The notes: generated by a model not told the origin, from the sequence alone. A DNA stretch of 64,000 bases from Heterobasidion occidentale (GCA_039111635.1 JBCAQO010000004.1:2976001-3040000), one strand, 5' to 3'; shown: positions 1-11,684, numbered from the stretch's first letter. Program-made: numbers and translations.

Positions 1-2299
1 CGGGTGGTCGGCGCCCTCCAAATAGTGTCGCCAAGCTTCAAAAGCTCGAACAACCGCCAGCAACTCTTATCATAGATTGGGTAGTTGCGTTCTGTAGGTG
101 AGAGCGACTTGGAAATATAAGCACATGGGTGCCATTTTCCATCTTCGGCGACTTGTGATAAAACTGCTCCGGTGGCGAAGTCGGAAGCGTCGCATTCAAT
201 GCGAAACGGATTCCTTGTGTCTGGCATAACGAGCACCGGAGATTCTGTGATATTCGTTTTAGCGTTTGAAACGCTTCTTCGCATGCTGGTGTCCAATCCC
301 AGGTGCGTTCCTTCTGTGTTAGCTCAAATAGCGGTCGTGCTATTTTTGAGTAATCTTTGATAAATCTGCGATAAAAGTTGCAAAAACCCTAAAAATGTGC
401 ATTGCACTTCCTTGACTTTTCCAGGGTCGGCCAGTCCATAATGCCGGCTACTTTAATCGGGTCCATTTCCAGATGTCCGTGTGATATAACATATCCGAGA
501 TAGTCGATTTTCTTTTGTGGAAGTGGCACTTCGAGGGTTGTAGGTACAGGTCGTTGTCTTGTAAGATCTGTAAAACCTTTCGAACCGTCTTGATGTGATC
601 GTCCATCGTTTTAGAGAATACTAGGATGTCGTCCATATAGATTGCCACTAATCCGGCGTAGATGAGGTCTTTGAAGAGGGCGTTCATCATAGTTTGGAAT
701 GTTGCCGGCGAGTTGGTTAATCCAAAGAACATCACCAGAGGTTCATACATTCCTAGATTGGTGACGAACGCGGCCAGTTTCTCGCTTCCTTCCTTCATGC
801 GTACGTTGTTATATCCTGTATCGACATCCATTAGTGAAAAGTATACGGCTTCGGCTAGAAGGTCCAGTAATTCTTGAATGATCGGCAAAGGGTACTTGTT
901 CTTGATTGTTATTTCATTGAGTTTGCGATAATCCATTACTGGTCGTAGTTTCCCGTTCTTTTTCTTGATGAAGAAGAATGGGGATGCCATGTGCGATTTG
1001 GATTCTCTGATGAATCCTTTCTGGAGGTTTTCGTCTATGAATTTCTTGAGTTCCACTTGCTCTCCAGGGCTAAGACTGTATAGCTTGGGTTTGAGCGAGT
1101 GATCCATTCCTTCCTTGATCTCTATCTTGTGATCCCAAGGTCCGAGAGAGCGGTAGCTGTCCCTTTGGTCGACCTTCGAAAACCTTCCTATAATTCCAGT
1201 ATTCCTTCGGCACTATTTCTTCGAAGGATAGTTCAGGTTTCCCTTTGGCGGCTTCTTCTGCCAGTCTTTGTGAGTTGGTGTGCTTTGTTTGTTTTCCTGT
1301 CGGTGCTTTGACAGGTTTGCTTCCTTGAGCCGGTGTATTGGCATATGGAAGTTCCGTGGTTTCGGCGCGATGTATGTCGACGCCTTCTTCGGAGTCGTTG
1401 TATAATTCCAGTGCCTGTAATGTTCCCGTATCCAGGCATCTAACAAGATAGACTCCCTCTTCTTCAAGATCCTTGGAGGGAAGTGCCGGAAGTCCGCCAC
1501 CGTCCTCCGGAACGTCTTCTTCAGCCCATGTCGGAACCTTGTAATTTCTGGTTCGGGCTTTCAGACGTTCGGCATTCAACCTTCGAGTTGTGAACTCCGG
1601 ACTTGTAGGTATTGTCCGCGGATGTGGTACTGTGGTGTTTCCCACTTTCCGGCCTGGTACTGCTTTTCCCGGCTTTTGCACTGGTATTGAGTAGTCGCCC
1701 GTTTGCGGTACTGTTTCCATGCGCCGTATGCTTGGTTTAGGACGTCCTGGTTTTCTTGTAGCTCTTCTAGCTTTTACCGGTCCTCCTTTTATTTGGCAGG
1801 AGGGCGGGCATCTGGTAAAGTGTAGCCCGTAGGCATGCCAGTCGACTTCTGGGTTATGTTCTAATAACCAGTCGGTTCCTAAAATGACGTCTTCTTTTCC
1901 TATTTCCGCGATATAGAATCTTGCTGATTCTGTATGCGACCCCCCTTTTTCGCCTAGAACCTGTAGTTTGAGGTTGGCGAATCGTGTAATAGGTCCTCCC
2001 TTGAACTCGGTGTTCTGGACCGTACTGACTGGGATAGGGGTGGGGGTTTTGTGTGTAGTGATTCGATGTGCTTCTACGAAGCGAGGGTGCATGAAGATTC
2101 CGGTGGCTCCACTGTCCACTAGTGCCTGTGTAGCAGCTTTTCTATTCTTGCCTATGAGCATTGTCTCGAGTCGGAGTGATGGTGCACCATGTGATTTCAT
2201 TTCCGAAAGATACAATACATCTGGATGTCCATGCTCTTGGTCAGCATCTTTACTGGCCAGAGGAGCGTACCGATTTCCTGCAAGAAACCTACTCTCCAC
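1..2299 (-). pseudogene. A2 pol: protease, reverse transcriptase, start of RNase H
   Basis: The first frame (2299 to about 1110) has the retropepsin motif DSGATG and a long basic linker. The next frame (1107-448) has the reverse transcriptase with catalytic YMDD (IYMDDILVFSK). Further frames to position 1 match the connection and RNase H of A1 (about 9510-9847). Breaks relative to A1 are single bases: an extra G near 1140 and a lost A in an A-run near 510. Where A1 has lost a base, A2 often keeps it, for example the C at about 9667 of A1. The breaks may therefore be sequencing errors rather than decay. The gene continues beyond the left edge. Confidence 0.9.
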
Positions 2300-2322
2300 A
2301 TCCGCTGCCGATGGGAGAGGCC

Positions 2323-3341
2323 TTAAAAATTCTTCGAGTCGCTAAAGGCTCGAACTTCCTCGATTTCTTCCATGCTGAGTCCCATCATCATCTGGCGGAT
2401 GTGGTTGACTCTGTTTTTTCCTTCTTCGACGTCTTCATCGTCGAATTGTCCTTCGTCCATTTCTGCTTCGCGCACAGGTCTGCGACGAGGGGGCTGGAAT
2501 CTTCTCTTGGGTCGAGAAGGACAGTTGCGCGCCATGTGCCCGGGTTTCTTGCAAAAGAAGCACTTGCCTTCTTTGGCAAGTCGATCTCTCTCCGCCGGGG
2601 TAAGCTTCTTGAAGCGAGTTCGGACAGCATCGGCCTCCATTTCCGCTGCATCTACATCCATAGGTTCGTATTGGGGCTCCCTGTCGTTCCGTGGGGGTGC
2701 CCTTTCGTCGTAAAAGGTGCGCGGAGTGTAAATTTGGAATTTGCCCTTTCGGAGGTCGTATGCTCGGTCCCTTGCGATGCGCATTCTTTCGTGTTTTTTG
2801 GCCTTCTCGACTAGTTCTTCCCATGTCCCATCTGCAGAGGGATCTTCATAAATTCCTTCGCCAACTCCCACTTGAGTCCTCGTAGGAAATGGGTTTTCTT
2901 GGTTTCTCCGTCTACACCAGCAAGTGCTGCGAGCTGTTCAAACAGCTGAATGTAGGTGTTAAATGATTCTTTTCCTTGATTGACTCGGGCCAGTTTGTCG
3001 CGAGCATCGGCTTCTTTGTTGAACTCCTCGAAGTCGGTGGCTATCTTTTTGCGGACGGATGTGAAGCCGACCGTGTCTGCCCAAGTATATCTGTTCCAAT
3101 CCTTCAGCGTGTTCCTGGCCTGAGTAAAGTTTCTTGCCCATATCCCTGCCGAGCCTTCCTTCATATACGATAGAGCGTAAGCGATTTTGGCGAGTTCGTT
3201 CGCATAATCCTTCTTCCTAGCCAGGAACATTAGATCGATTTCGTGGAGGAATTGCTCGGTTCGTTTTCTGTTTCCATTGAAGGTGGTGGGTTTGGCCATA
3301 GCTGGTCCCTTGGACTCATTACTTCCAGTATCTGCCGACAT
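2323..3341 (-). pseudogene. A2 gag: capsid and CCHC zinc knuckle
   Basis: Gag capsid begins MSADTGSNESKG at 3341. It holds a helical capsid region followed by the nucleocapsid knuckle CFFCKKPGHMARNC, and ends DSKNF at TAA 2323. A single G is missing near 2862 relative to A1 (GAAGG against GAAGGG), which splits the capsid into two frames. The frame upstream of MSADT stays open for about 180 codons in this copy, up to a TAA at 3867-3869. Pol lies in the -1 frame directly after the gag stop, as in A1. Confidence 0.9.
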
Positions 3342-4361
3342 TGTATCGGGCGGGGGCTCTGGATTGTCAGGTGGTTCCGGATTTCCACTTGGTGCTTCAA
3401 AATACTCTGGTTCGGGGACAAACTCCGGTGTTGGGGCTCGGAAGTCTTCTTGGGGAGTGGTTTCTTGTAAGGGGGATGCAGCGGGCGTGTTTCTTCTAGA
3501 GATTCGACTTCCACTGGCTGTTTCTCTGGGTAGAGTATGTATGTGCGGTCTTGGCGAGTCACGATGCCTATTTGTCGGTGATTCAGGCTTGCCGAAGGTC
3601 TTTCTCGCGATGTAGTCCTCGATCTTAACAAGGTGTAGGTCGGGTCGTGCGGGGACAGTCTCTCCTCCCCAAGCTGCGTATTCGTATTCGCTCTTTCCTT
3701 GGTCTTTGAAGAATCCGGTGAGGAATCCCGCGTAGTAGAAGTGTTCTTTCCCTTCGTCGTAATAAAGTTGATCCTTGTCGACGTCTTCGGGTAAATCTCC
3801 GTAGACTTCTGCTGGGTCTGTTCTATAGCCGGGAGGATATCCCGCTGCGACTTCGTCCGTTGTTCTTTATTCTTTGAAGAAGAAGGGTACTGCCTGTCTT
3901 CTTCCTGCCTGTAGTGCTTCCTGTAAGTCTGGGTCCCTTTTGATAATTTCGTTGATGGAAATATCAATTTGGTCGATGAGCTGGATGATCTCGGAGAATG
4001 TGTGTCCCGAGATGAGGGTTCGGAGATGATAAGTTTTGTGGGCGAACTCTCCTCTTCTGACAACAAAAACGATCCCTTCAATTTCTGTTCGGACTGGTGG
4101 GGAGTCAGGAGCTTCCAGTGTGTCTTCCTAGGTTGAGGAGAAGGTCCAGTGGATGAGGATTGAGACGTGGTCTCTGTTCTCCTTGGTCTTGACGAGTTCC
4201 GCTCTGATTCCGTCTGTGTCGATATCCCTTGCGATGGTTCTTCTGAGATCGGGGATAACGGCGACGGGGAAATCGTCTGGTCTTCCGTCGTGTATCTCGA
4301 CGCAGTTCCTTGCTCTGATGACGTCGGGCTCTCCGTTGTCCGTGAGGGTGAACGGTGTCTT
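3342..4361 (-). other. A2 leader coding region upstream of gag
   Basis: This stretch is coding-like in a single frame and matches 5494-6511 of A1. That frame contains two stop codons at the same places as in A1: TAA at 3867-3869 and TAG near 4129. After the TAA the frame is continuous into gag, through segments such as EYEYAAWGGETV and PEFVPEPEYFEAPSG. Whether it is translated as separate ORFs or by stop readthrough cannot be decided from sequence alone. Confidence 0.5.
4357..4361. repeat. Target-site duplication of A1 (GTCTT)
   Basis: GTCTT lies immediately before the A1 5' LTR and again immediately after its 3' LTR at 14735-14739. Five base pairs is the usual duplication length for Ty3/gypsy integrases. 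It proves that A1 inserted into A2 as a unit. Confidence 0.95.
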
Positions 4362-5196
4362 TGTTAGGACCGCGTCCTAACACGTGCTTCGCACGTGGGT
4401 GGATGGGCTGGTCAAGTGCTTCGGACTTGCTGCAGACTCGGACCGCTTTCTATGACTCCTTACCATTTACATGCTAAACGCATGAACGCTGACTCCCAGT
4501 TCCTGATTCTTGATGTGGACAGACATTGGTTCCTGACCCCCGTTCCTGGTTCTTGATCGATCAAAGATGTGGATGGACATTAGTGATTCGGATTACTATA
4601 TTTGGCTACATGGCAGGTCGATGAGGCATTCTAGCTTACGGATCTCGATCGTTGACTTTGGTACCTGAGAAGCGCACAGACCAGATCTTGACCCTGCCCT
4701 AGACACTTCTGTACGTAAATAGCCGAGATGAGCTTCTAAGAAGCTCAGCTCGTTCACCTGTAATACACTCGATCTCTGCACTGCACCCGGCGTCTGGCTA
4801 CCTTCTTAGCCCACGCTTCGTGATCTCTGTCAGATCTGAGAACCTCTTTGCACGGTCTGACGAAGCACTGGACTTGTCTCCCTTCCCTCCCCTCCCTCTA
4901 CTCATCCGCTTCTATACCGGGCTAGCTGCCTACCGCGTTCTCAGTTGGACACCCCTCGTGTCATCTGTTGGACAGGAGAAGATCATCCGGTTCCTCCTCA
5001 TCATCGAGAAGACCTCGAAGATCACCTTCTCAATCTCTTCGAGAACAAAGCCGACAGCGACCCCGAGTTCCTCGAAAGAGCCCAAAGACGATCCATCGTC
5101 TTCATCCATTGGAGTCTACGACTATACGAACCAGTGGAGGTTTAGCCTAGGGACCCCTTCGTGCATCGGTGCACGTGATAGGTCTCCGACCTAACA
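4362..5196 (+). repeat. A1 5' LTR
   Basis: The LTR starts TGTTAGG and ends CCTAACA. Two perfect hairpins lie at the start: TTAGGAC with loop CGC (4364-4380) and CACGTGC with loop TTC (4381-4397). Two more lie at the end: CGTGCA with loop TCGG (5160-5175) and TAGGTC with loop TCC (5179-5193). It carries a TATA-like site near 4712 and a further hairpin at 4730-4746 just before the inferred transcript start. Frame 4945-5145 encodes 66 residues and remains open in the diverged copy A3. Confidence 0.95.
4711..4756 (+). promoter_or_regulatory. A1 LTR core promoter and inferred start of R
   Basis: TACGTAAATA at about 4712 aligns with TATAAATA in A3 (about 32037), so it is a degenerate TATA box. About 35 bp downstream is AGCTCGTTCA (4747-4756), directly after a 7-bp hairpin. 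This is the expected place for the transcript 5' end, and the same ten bases are the complement of the primer-binding site. The start site itself is inferred from spacing. Confidence 0.55.
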
Positions 5197-5197
5197 C

Positions 5198-6511
5198 TTG
5201 AACGAGCTCTTTTATCCCTACTCTATTCAAGCTGGATCCCCAGCAGCGACAGCTCTTTCTCTCATCAGTCAACAACATTCTAGCAATCGCCAACAGGGTA
5301 AACCTTAACGGCCCCCCAGCGACTCCTCAGGAAGTAAAACCACTCCGGAGCTATAGAAGTCGCAAGACACCGGAACCCAGGAAAGGTTTATTCAGGAATA
5401 GCCACACTCAGGCTACAACAAGCACCCGAAATATTTATAGACCTCCTCAAAACTGGATATAGATTTTCCGGGATTTGCTTCATCAACGAACCAAAGACAC
5501 CGTTCACCCTCACAGACAACGGAGAGCCCGACGTCATCAGAGCAAGGAACTGCGTCGAGATACACGACGGAAGACCAGACGATTTCCCCGTCGCCGTTAT
5601 CCCCGATCTCAGAAGAACCATCGCAAGGGATATCGACACAGACGGAATCAGAGCGGAACTCGTCAAGACCAAGGAGAACAGAGACCACGTCTCAATCCTC
5701 ATCCACTGGACCTTCTCCTCAACCTAGGAAGACACACTGGAAGCTCCTGACTCCCCACCAGTCCGAACAGAAATTGAAGGGATCGTTTTTGTTGTCAGAA
5801 GAGGAGAGTTCGCCCACAAAACTTATCATCTCCGAACCCTCATCTCGGGACACACATTCTCCGAGATCATCCAGCTCATCGACCAAATTGATATTTCCAT
5901 CAACGAAATTATCAAAAGGGACCCAGACTTACAGGAAGCACTACAGGCAGGAAGAAGACAGGCAGTACCCTTCTTCTTCAAAGAATAAAGAACAACGGAC
6001 GAAGTCGCAGCGGATATCCTCCCGGCTATAGAACAGACCCAGCAGAAGTCTACGGAGATTTACCCGAAGACGTCGACAAGGATCAACTTTATTACGACGA
6101 AGGGAAAGAACACTTCTACTACGCGGGATTCCTCACCGGATTCTTCAAAGACCAAGGAAAGAGCGAATACGAATACGCAGCTTGGGGAGGAGAGACTGTC
6201 CCCGCACGACCCGACCTACACCTTGTTAAGATCGAGGACTACATCGCGAGAAAGACCTTCGCAAGCCTGAATCACCGACAAATAGGCATCGTGACTCGCC
6301 AAGACCGCACATACATACTCTACCCAGAGAAACAGCCAGTGGAAGTCGAATCTCTAGAAGAAACACGCCCGCTGCATCCCCCTTACAAGAAACCACTCCC
6401 CAAGAAGACTTCCGAGCCCCAACACCGGAGTTTGTCCCCGAACCAGAGTATTTTGAAGCACCAAGTGGAAATCCGGAACCACCTGACAATCCAGAGCCCC
6501 CGCCCGATACA
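5198..6511 (+). other. A1 leader coding region upstream of gag
   Basis: The region looks coding for almost its whole length and is shared with A2. In the ancestral frame the blocks are: about 175 codons ending ILIHWTFSST, TAG at 5725-5727, 86 codons ending FFFKE, TAA at 5986-5988, then about 175 codons running into gag. Both stops are present in A2 as well, so they are not errors of one copy. Two lost G residues in A1 (about 6015 and 6260) shift the last block out of frame. No domain was recognised. It could be a separate accessory protein, an N-terminal gag extension reached by readthrough, or several short ORFs. Confidence 0.45.
5199..5208 (+). other. Candidate self-priming primer-binding site
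   Basis: The sequence after the 5' LTR does not begin with TGG, so it does not match the CCA end of a tRNA. TGAACGAGCT, starting two bases after the LTR, is the exact reverse complement of 4747-4756 inside the LTR at the inferred 5' end of the transcript. This is the arrangement known for self-priming elements of the Tf1/sushi group of chromoviruses. Confidence 0.6.
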
Positions 6512-7530
6512 ATGTCGGCAGATACTGGAAGTAATGAGTCCAAGGGACCAGCTATGGCCAAACCCACCACCTTCAATGGAAACAGAAAACGAACCGAGCA
6601 ATTCCTCCACGAAATCGATCTAATGTTCCTGGCTAGGAAGAAGGATTATGCGAACGAACTCGCCAAAATCGCTTACGCTCTATCGTATATGAAGGAAGGC
6701 TCGGCAGGGATATGGGCAAGAAACTTTACTCAGGCCAGGAACACGCTGAAGGATTGGAACAGATATACTTGGGCAGACACGGTCGGCTTCACATCCGTCC
6801 GCAAAAAGATAGCCACCGACTTCGAGGAGTTCAACAAAGAAGCCGATGCTCGCGACAAACTGGCCCGAGTCAATCAAGGAAAAGAATCATTTAACACCTA
6901 CATTCAGCTGTTTGAACAGCTCGCAGCACTTGCTGGTGTAGACGGAGAAACCAAGAAAACCCATTTCCTACGAGGACTCAAGTGGGAGTTGGCGAAGGGA
7001 ATTTATGAAGATCCCTCTGCAGATGGGACATGGGAAGAACTAGTCGAGAAGGCCAAAAAACACGAAAGAATGCGCATCGCAAGGGACCGAGCATACGACC
7101 TCCGAAAGGGCAAATTCCAAATTTACACTCCGCGCACCTTTTACGACGAAAGGGCACCCCCACGGAACGACAGGGAGCCCCAATACGAACCTATGGATGT
7201 AGATGCAGCGGAAATGGAGGCCGATGCTGTCCGAACTCGCTTCAAGAAGCTTACCCCGGCGGAGAGAGATCGACTTGCCAAAGAAGGCAAGTGCTTCTTT
7301 TGCAAGAAACCCGGGCACATGGCGCGCAACTGTCCTTCTCGACCCAAGAGAAGATTCCACCCCCTCGTCGCAGACCAGTGCGCGAAGCAGAAATGGACGA
7401 AGGACAATTCGACGATGAAGACGTCGAAGAAGGAAAAAACAGAGTCAACCACATCCGCCAGATGATGATGGGACTCAGCATGGAAGAAATCGAGGAAGTT
7501 CGAGCCTTTAGCGACTCGAAGAATTTTTAA
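6512..7530 (+). pseudogene. A1 gag: capsid and CCHC zinc knuckle
   Basis: The capsid starts MSADTGSNESKG. It is a helical capsid region of about 200 residues, followed by the knuckle CFFCKKPGHMARNC at about residue 276. The acidic tail ends SDSKNF at TAA 7528-7530. One G lost at about 7357 (CCACCCCC against CCAGCCCCC in A2) moves the tail into another frame. The last codons are AAT TTT TAA with five T in a row, and pol lies in the -1 frame without an obvious ATG. Gag and pol are therefore probably joined by -1 slippage at the stop. Confidence 0.9.
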
Positions 7531-10500
7531 GGCCTCTCCCATCGGCAGCGGATGTGGAGAGTAGGATTCTTGCAGGAAATCGGTACGCTCCTCTGGCCAG
7601 TAAAGATGCTGACCAAGAGCATGGACATCCAGATGTATTGTATCTTTCGGAAATGAAATCACATGGTGCACCATCACTCCGACTCGAGACAATGCTCATA
7701 GGCAAGAATAGAAAAGCTGCTACACAGGCACTAGTGGACAGTGGAGCCACCGGAATCTTCATGCACCCTCGCTTCGTAGAAGCACATCGAATCACTACAC
7801 ACAAAACCCCCACCCCTATCCCAGTCAGTACGGTCCAGAACACCGAGTTCAAGGAGGACCTATTACACGATTCGCCAACCTCAAACTACAGGTTCTAGGC
7901 GAAAAAGGGGGGTCGCATACAGAATCAGCAAGATTCTATATCGCGGAAATAGGAAAAGAAGACGTCATTTTAGGAACCGACTGGTTATTAGAACATAACC
8001 CAGAAGTCGACTGGCATGCCTACGGGCTACACTTTACCAGATGCCCGCCCTCCTGCCAAATAAAAGGAGGACCGGTAAAAGCTAGAAGAGCTACAAGAAA
8101 ACCAGGACGTCCTAAACCAAGCATACGGCGCATGGAAACAGTACCGCAAACGGGCGACTACTCAATACCAGTGCAAAAGCCGGGAAAAGCAGTACCAGGC
8201 CGGAAAGTGGGAAACACCACAGTACCACATCCGCGGACAATACCTACAAGTCCGGAGTTCACAACTCGAAGGTTGAATGCCGAACGTCTGAAGGCCCGAA
8301 CCAGAAATTATAAGGTTCCGACATGGGCTGAAGAAGACGTTCCGGAGGACGGTGACGGACTTCCGGCACTTCCCTCCAAGGATCTTGAAGAAGATGGAGT
8401 CTATCTTGTTAGATGCCTGGATACGGGAACATTACAGGCACTGGAATTATACAACGACTCCGAAGAAGGCGTCGACATACATCGCGCCGAAACCACGGAA
8501 CTTCCATATGCCAATACACCGGCTCAAGGAAGCAAACCTGTCAAAGCACCGACAGGAAAACAAACAAAGCACACCAACTCGCAAAGACTGGCAGAAGAAG
8601 CCGCCAAAGGGAAACCTGAACTATCCTTCGAAGAAATAGTGCCGAAGGAATACTGGAATTATAGGAAGGTTTTCGAAGGTCGACCAAAGGGACAGCTACC
8701 GCTCTCTCGACCTTGGGATCACAAGATAGAGATCAAGGAAGGAATGGATCACTCGCTCAAACCCAAGCTATACAGTCTTAGCCCTGGAGAGCAAGTGGAA
8801 CTCAAGAAATTCATAGACGAAAACCTCCAGAAAGGATTCATCAGAGAATCCAAATCGCACATGGCATCCCCATTCTTCTTCATCAAGAAAAAGAACGGGA
8901 AACTACGACCAGTAATGGATTATCGCAAACTCAATGAAATAACAATCAAGAACAAGTACCCTTTGCCGATCATTCAAGAATTACTGGACCTTCTAGCCGA
9001 AGCCGTATACTTTTCACTAATGGATGTTGATACAGGATATAACAACGTACGCATGAAGGAAGGAAGCGAGAAACTGGCCGCGTTCGTCACCAATTTAGGA
9101 ATGTACGAACCTCTGGTGATGTTCTTTGGATTAACCAACTCGCCGGCAACATTCCAAACTATGATGAACGCCCTCTTCAAAGACCTCATCTACGCCGGAC
9201 TAGTGGCAATCTATATGGACGACATCCTAGTATTTTCTAAAACAATGGACGACCACATCAAGACAGTTCGAAAGGTTTTACAGATCTTACAGGACAACGA
9301 TCTGTACCTACAACCCTCGAAATGCCACTTCCACAAAAAGAAAATCGACTACCTTGGATATGTTATATCACACGGACATCTGGAAATGGACCCGATTAAA
9401 GTGGCCGGCATTATGGACTGGCCAACTCCCTGGAAAAGTCAAGAAGTGCAATCATTTTTAGGTTTTTGCAACTTTTATCGCAGGTTTATCAAAGATTACT
9501 CAAAATAGCACGACCGCTATTTGAGCTAACACAGAAGGAACGCACCTGGGATTGGACACCAGCATGCGAAGAAGCGTTTCAAACGCTAAAACGAATATTA
9601 CGGAATCTCCGGTGCTCGTTATGCCAGACACAAGGAACCCGTTTCGCATTGAATGCGACGCTTCCGACTTGCCACCGGAGCAGTTTTATCACAAGTCGCC
9701 AAAGATGGAAAATGGCACCCATGTGCTTATATTTCCAAGTCGCTCTCACCAACAGAACGCAACTACCCAATCTATGATAAAGAGTTGCTGGCGGTTGTTC
9801 GAGCTTTTGAAGCTTGGCGACACTATTTGGAGGGCGCCGACCACCCGGTAGACGTCTGGACGGACCACAAGAACCTCGAATGGTTCCGTTCAAGCCAGAA
9901 ACTAAACCGTCGACAAGCACGATGGTCACTCTACCTCTCGCGTTTCGACTACAAGTTGACGCACAAGGCAGGAGTCACTAATAAATCCGACGGTCTGTCA
10001 CGGCGTCCAGACCATAAAAAGGGGGTGGAATTTGACAATTCAGGCGAAACACTCTTGGAGCCCAAACTTTTCAACAACACAGAAAATATCCGAAGACCTT
10101 TTGCAGAAATCAATGCCATTAATACAGACAACAGTTGGGACCCTCATCAAATACTTCACATTAGGGCAACTGGACGAGGAGGCGTTACCATAATAGATGA
10201 AGACCTCCGGAAACGAATCATTGAAGAAAATAGGAAAGACGAATGGCTATTAGAAACCCTAGCCAAGATTAAAACCTTAGGACCTCGAAACATGAAGAAA
10301 GGTTTACAAGAATGGAACGAAGAAGAAGGATTGGTCCTTCACCGAGGAAAGATATATGTCCCCTGGAACGAACAACTTCGTCAAGATATCATCAAACTAA
10401 ACCATGACAATCTAGCAGCAGGACATCCAGGACAAAGGGAACTCTAGCCTTTGTCGGACAGAATTTACTTGGCCAGGAATATCAAACACAGTTCACCAAT

Positions 10501-11684
10501 ATGTGGAAGGATGCGCCATCTGTCAATCCACCAAGAACGACACACATCCTACCATGGTACCCCTACAACCAACAGAAATCCCAGATCGACCCTTCGGAAC
10601 AATAACCATGGATTTTATTACAGATCTACCAGAATCAAACGGATACGACTCGCTACATGTAGTAACCGATCGATTCACCAAAACGGCAGTAATAACCCAT
10701 GCCTGAAGACTATCGACTCTGATGGAACAGCCAAAATCTTGTTAGAAAACACCTGGAGACGCTATGGCTGCCAGATAAAATCATATCGGATAGAGGAACT
10801 CAATTCGCTTCAAAAGTAGCGCAAGCCCTGCTCAAAGAATTAGGAATCAAATCTGCTTTAAGCACAGCCTATCACCGCAGACGGACGGTGCTACTGAACG
10901 AATGAATCAGGAATTAGAACAATACCTAAGAGCATTTTGCAGCTCTTCACAGACGATTGGGGGATTAATCCCCTACGCGGAATATGCCCACAACACCCAT
11001 CAGCACTCAGCCACGCAGAAGTCACCATTTGAACTTCTCCATGGATATCAACCACGGGCTTACCCAGCCATCATCGGAAACACGAATGTCCCCACCGCCG
11101 ACGCTCGCCTCGAAGCTCTGCAACGTGCTAGGAAGGAAGCACAAGCCAGCCTCGAAATTGCAGCCGAAGCCATGAGGATCCAACACGACCGTTTTGGAAC
11201 GGACCTGCCGCCTTTCAAGAAAGGAGATCAAGTATGGCTTGATGGGAAGAACATCCACACCGATCACCCATCAGAGAAACTGAGACCCAAACGCTTTGGG
11301 CCATTTGAAATCACTGACACCATAGGAAATGTCAACTTCAGGTTGAAACTGCCCAACAGCTGGAAGCGCATTCACGACGTCTTCCATGCTAGTCGACTCA
11401 CGCCCTACAAGGAAAACGAAGTCTATGGCCCGAACTACCCTAAACCGGCTCCGGACCTGATCGAAGGGCAAGAAGAATTCGAAGTCGAAGCCATTGTCGG
11501 AGCTAGGCGCTTCGGACGATGGAAGATCCTGCAGTACCTGATCAAATGGAAGGGCTACCCGGAATCGGACAACTCTTGGGAAGCCGCGGCAAACGTCACT
11601 AACGCACAAGAAGCCATAAAGGACTTCTACCGCCGGCACCCTCGGGCAGTCAAAGGAATGGAAGCCTCCATCTGGCCCTGGTGA
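7531..11684 (+). pseudogene. A1 pol: protease, RT, RNase H, integrase, chromodomain
   Basis: Domains in order: retropepsin DSGATG (about 7737); RT with YMDD (about 9213); RNase H with FRIECDASD and a WTDHKNLEWF block; integrase with an H2C2 finger (HPGQ ... CAICQSTK, 10430-10540) and a D-D-E core ([25 protein letters not shown]); a GPY/F module (KRFGPFEI, about 11290); and a chromodomain (LIKWKGYPESDNSWE, about 11540). The chromodomain is known in this clade to guide integration to methylated histone H3. At least six single-base losses break the frame, near 7846, 9506, 9667, 10445, 10700 and around 10870. A2 keeps the missing base wherever it can be compared. Confidence 0.93.

Larger units (their letters stand above)
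1..4361 (-). mobile_element. Chromovirus A2, distal gag-pol segment
   Basis: This is the downstream part of a minus-strand Ty3/gypsy chromovirus copy. Reading leftwards from 4361 it holds the leader coding region, gag, protease, reverse transcriptase and part of RNase H, and it runs off the left edge. It is nearly identical, in inverted orientation, to 5494-9847 of A1. Its upstream piece (14735-15040) and 5' LTR (15041-15873) lie on the other side of A1, so A1 inserted into A2. The integrase, chromodomain and 3' LTR of A2 are outside the window. Differences from A1 are mostly single-base indels, so both copies are recent. Confidence 0.95.

Noticed and set aside
11022..11639. Minus-strand frames opposite integrase and chromodomain
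   Set aside because: Shadows of a clearly conserved domain on the plus strand.
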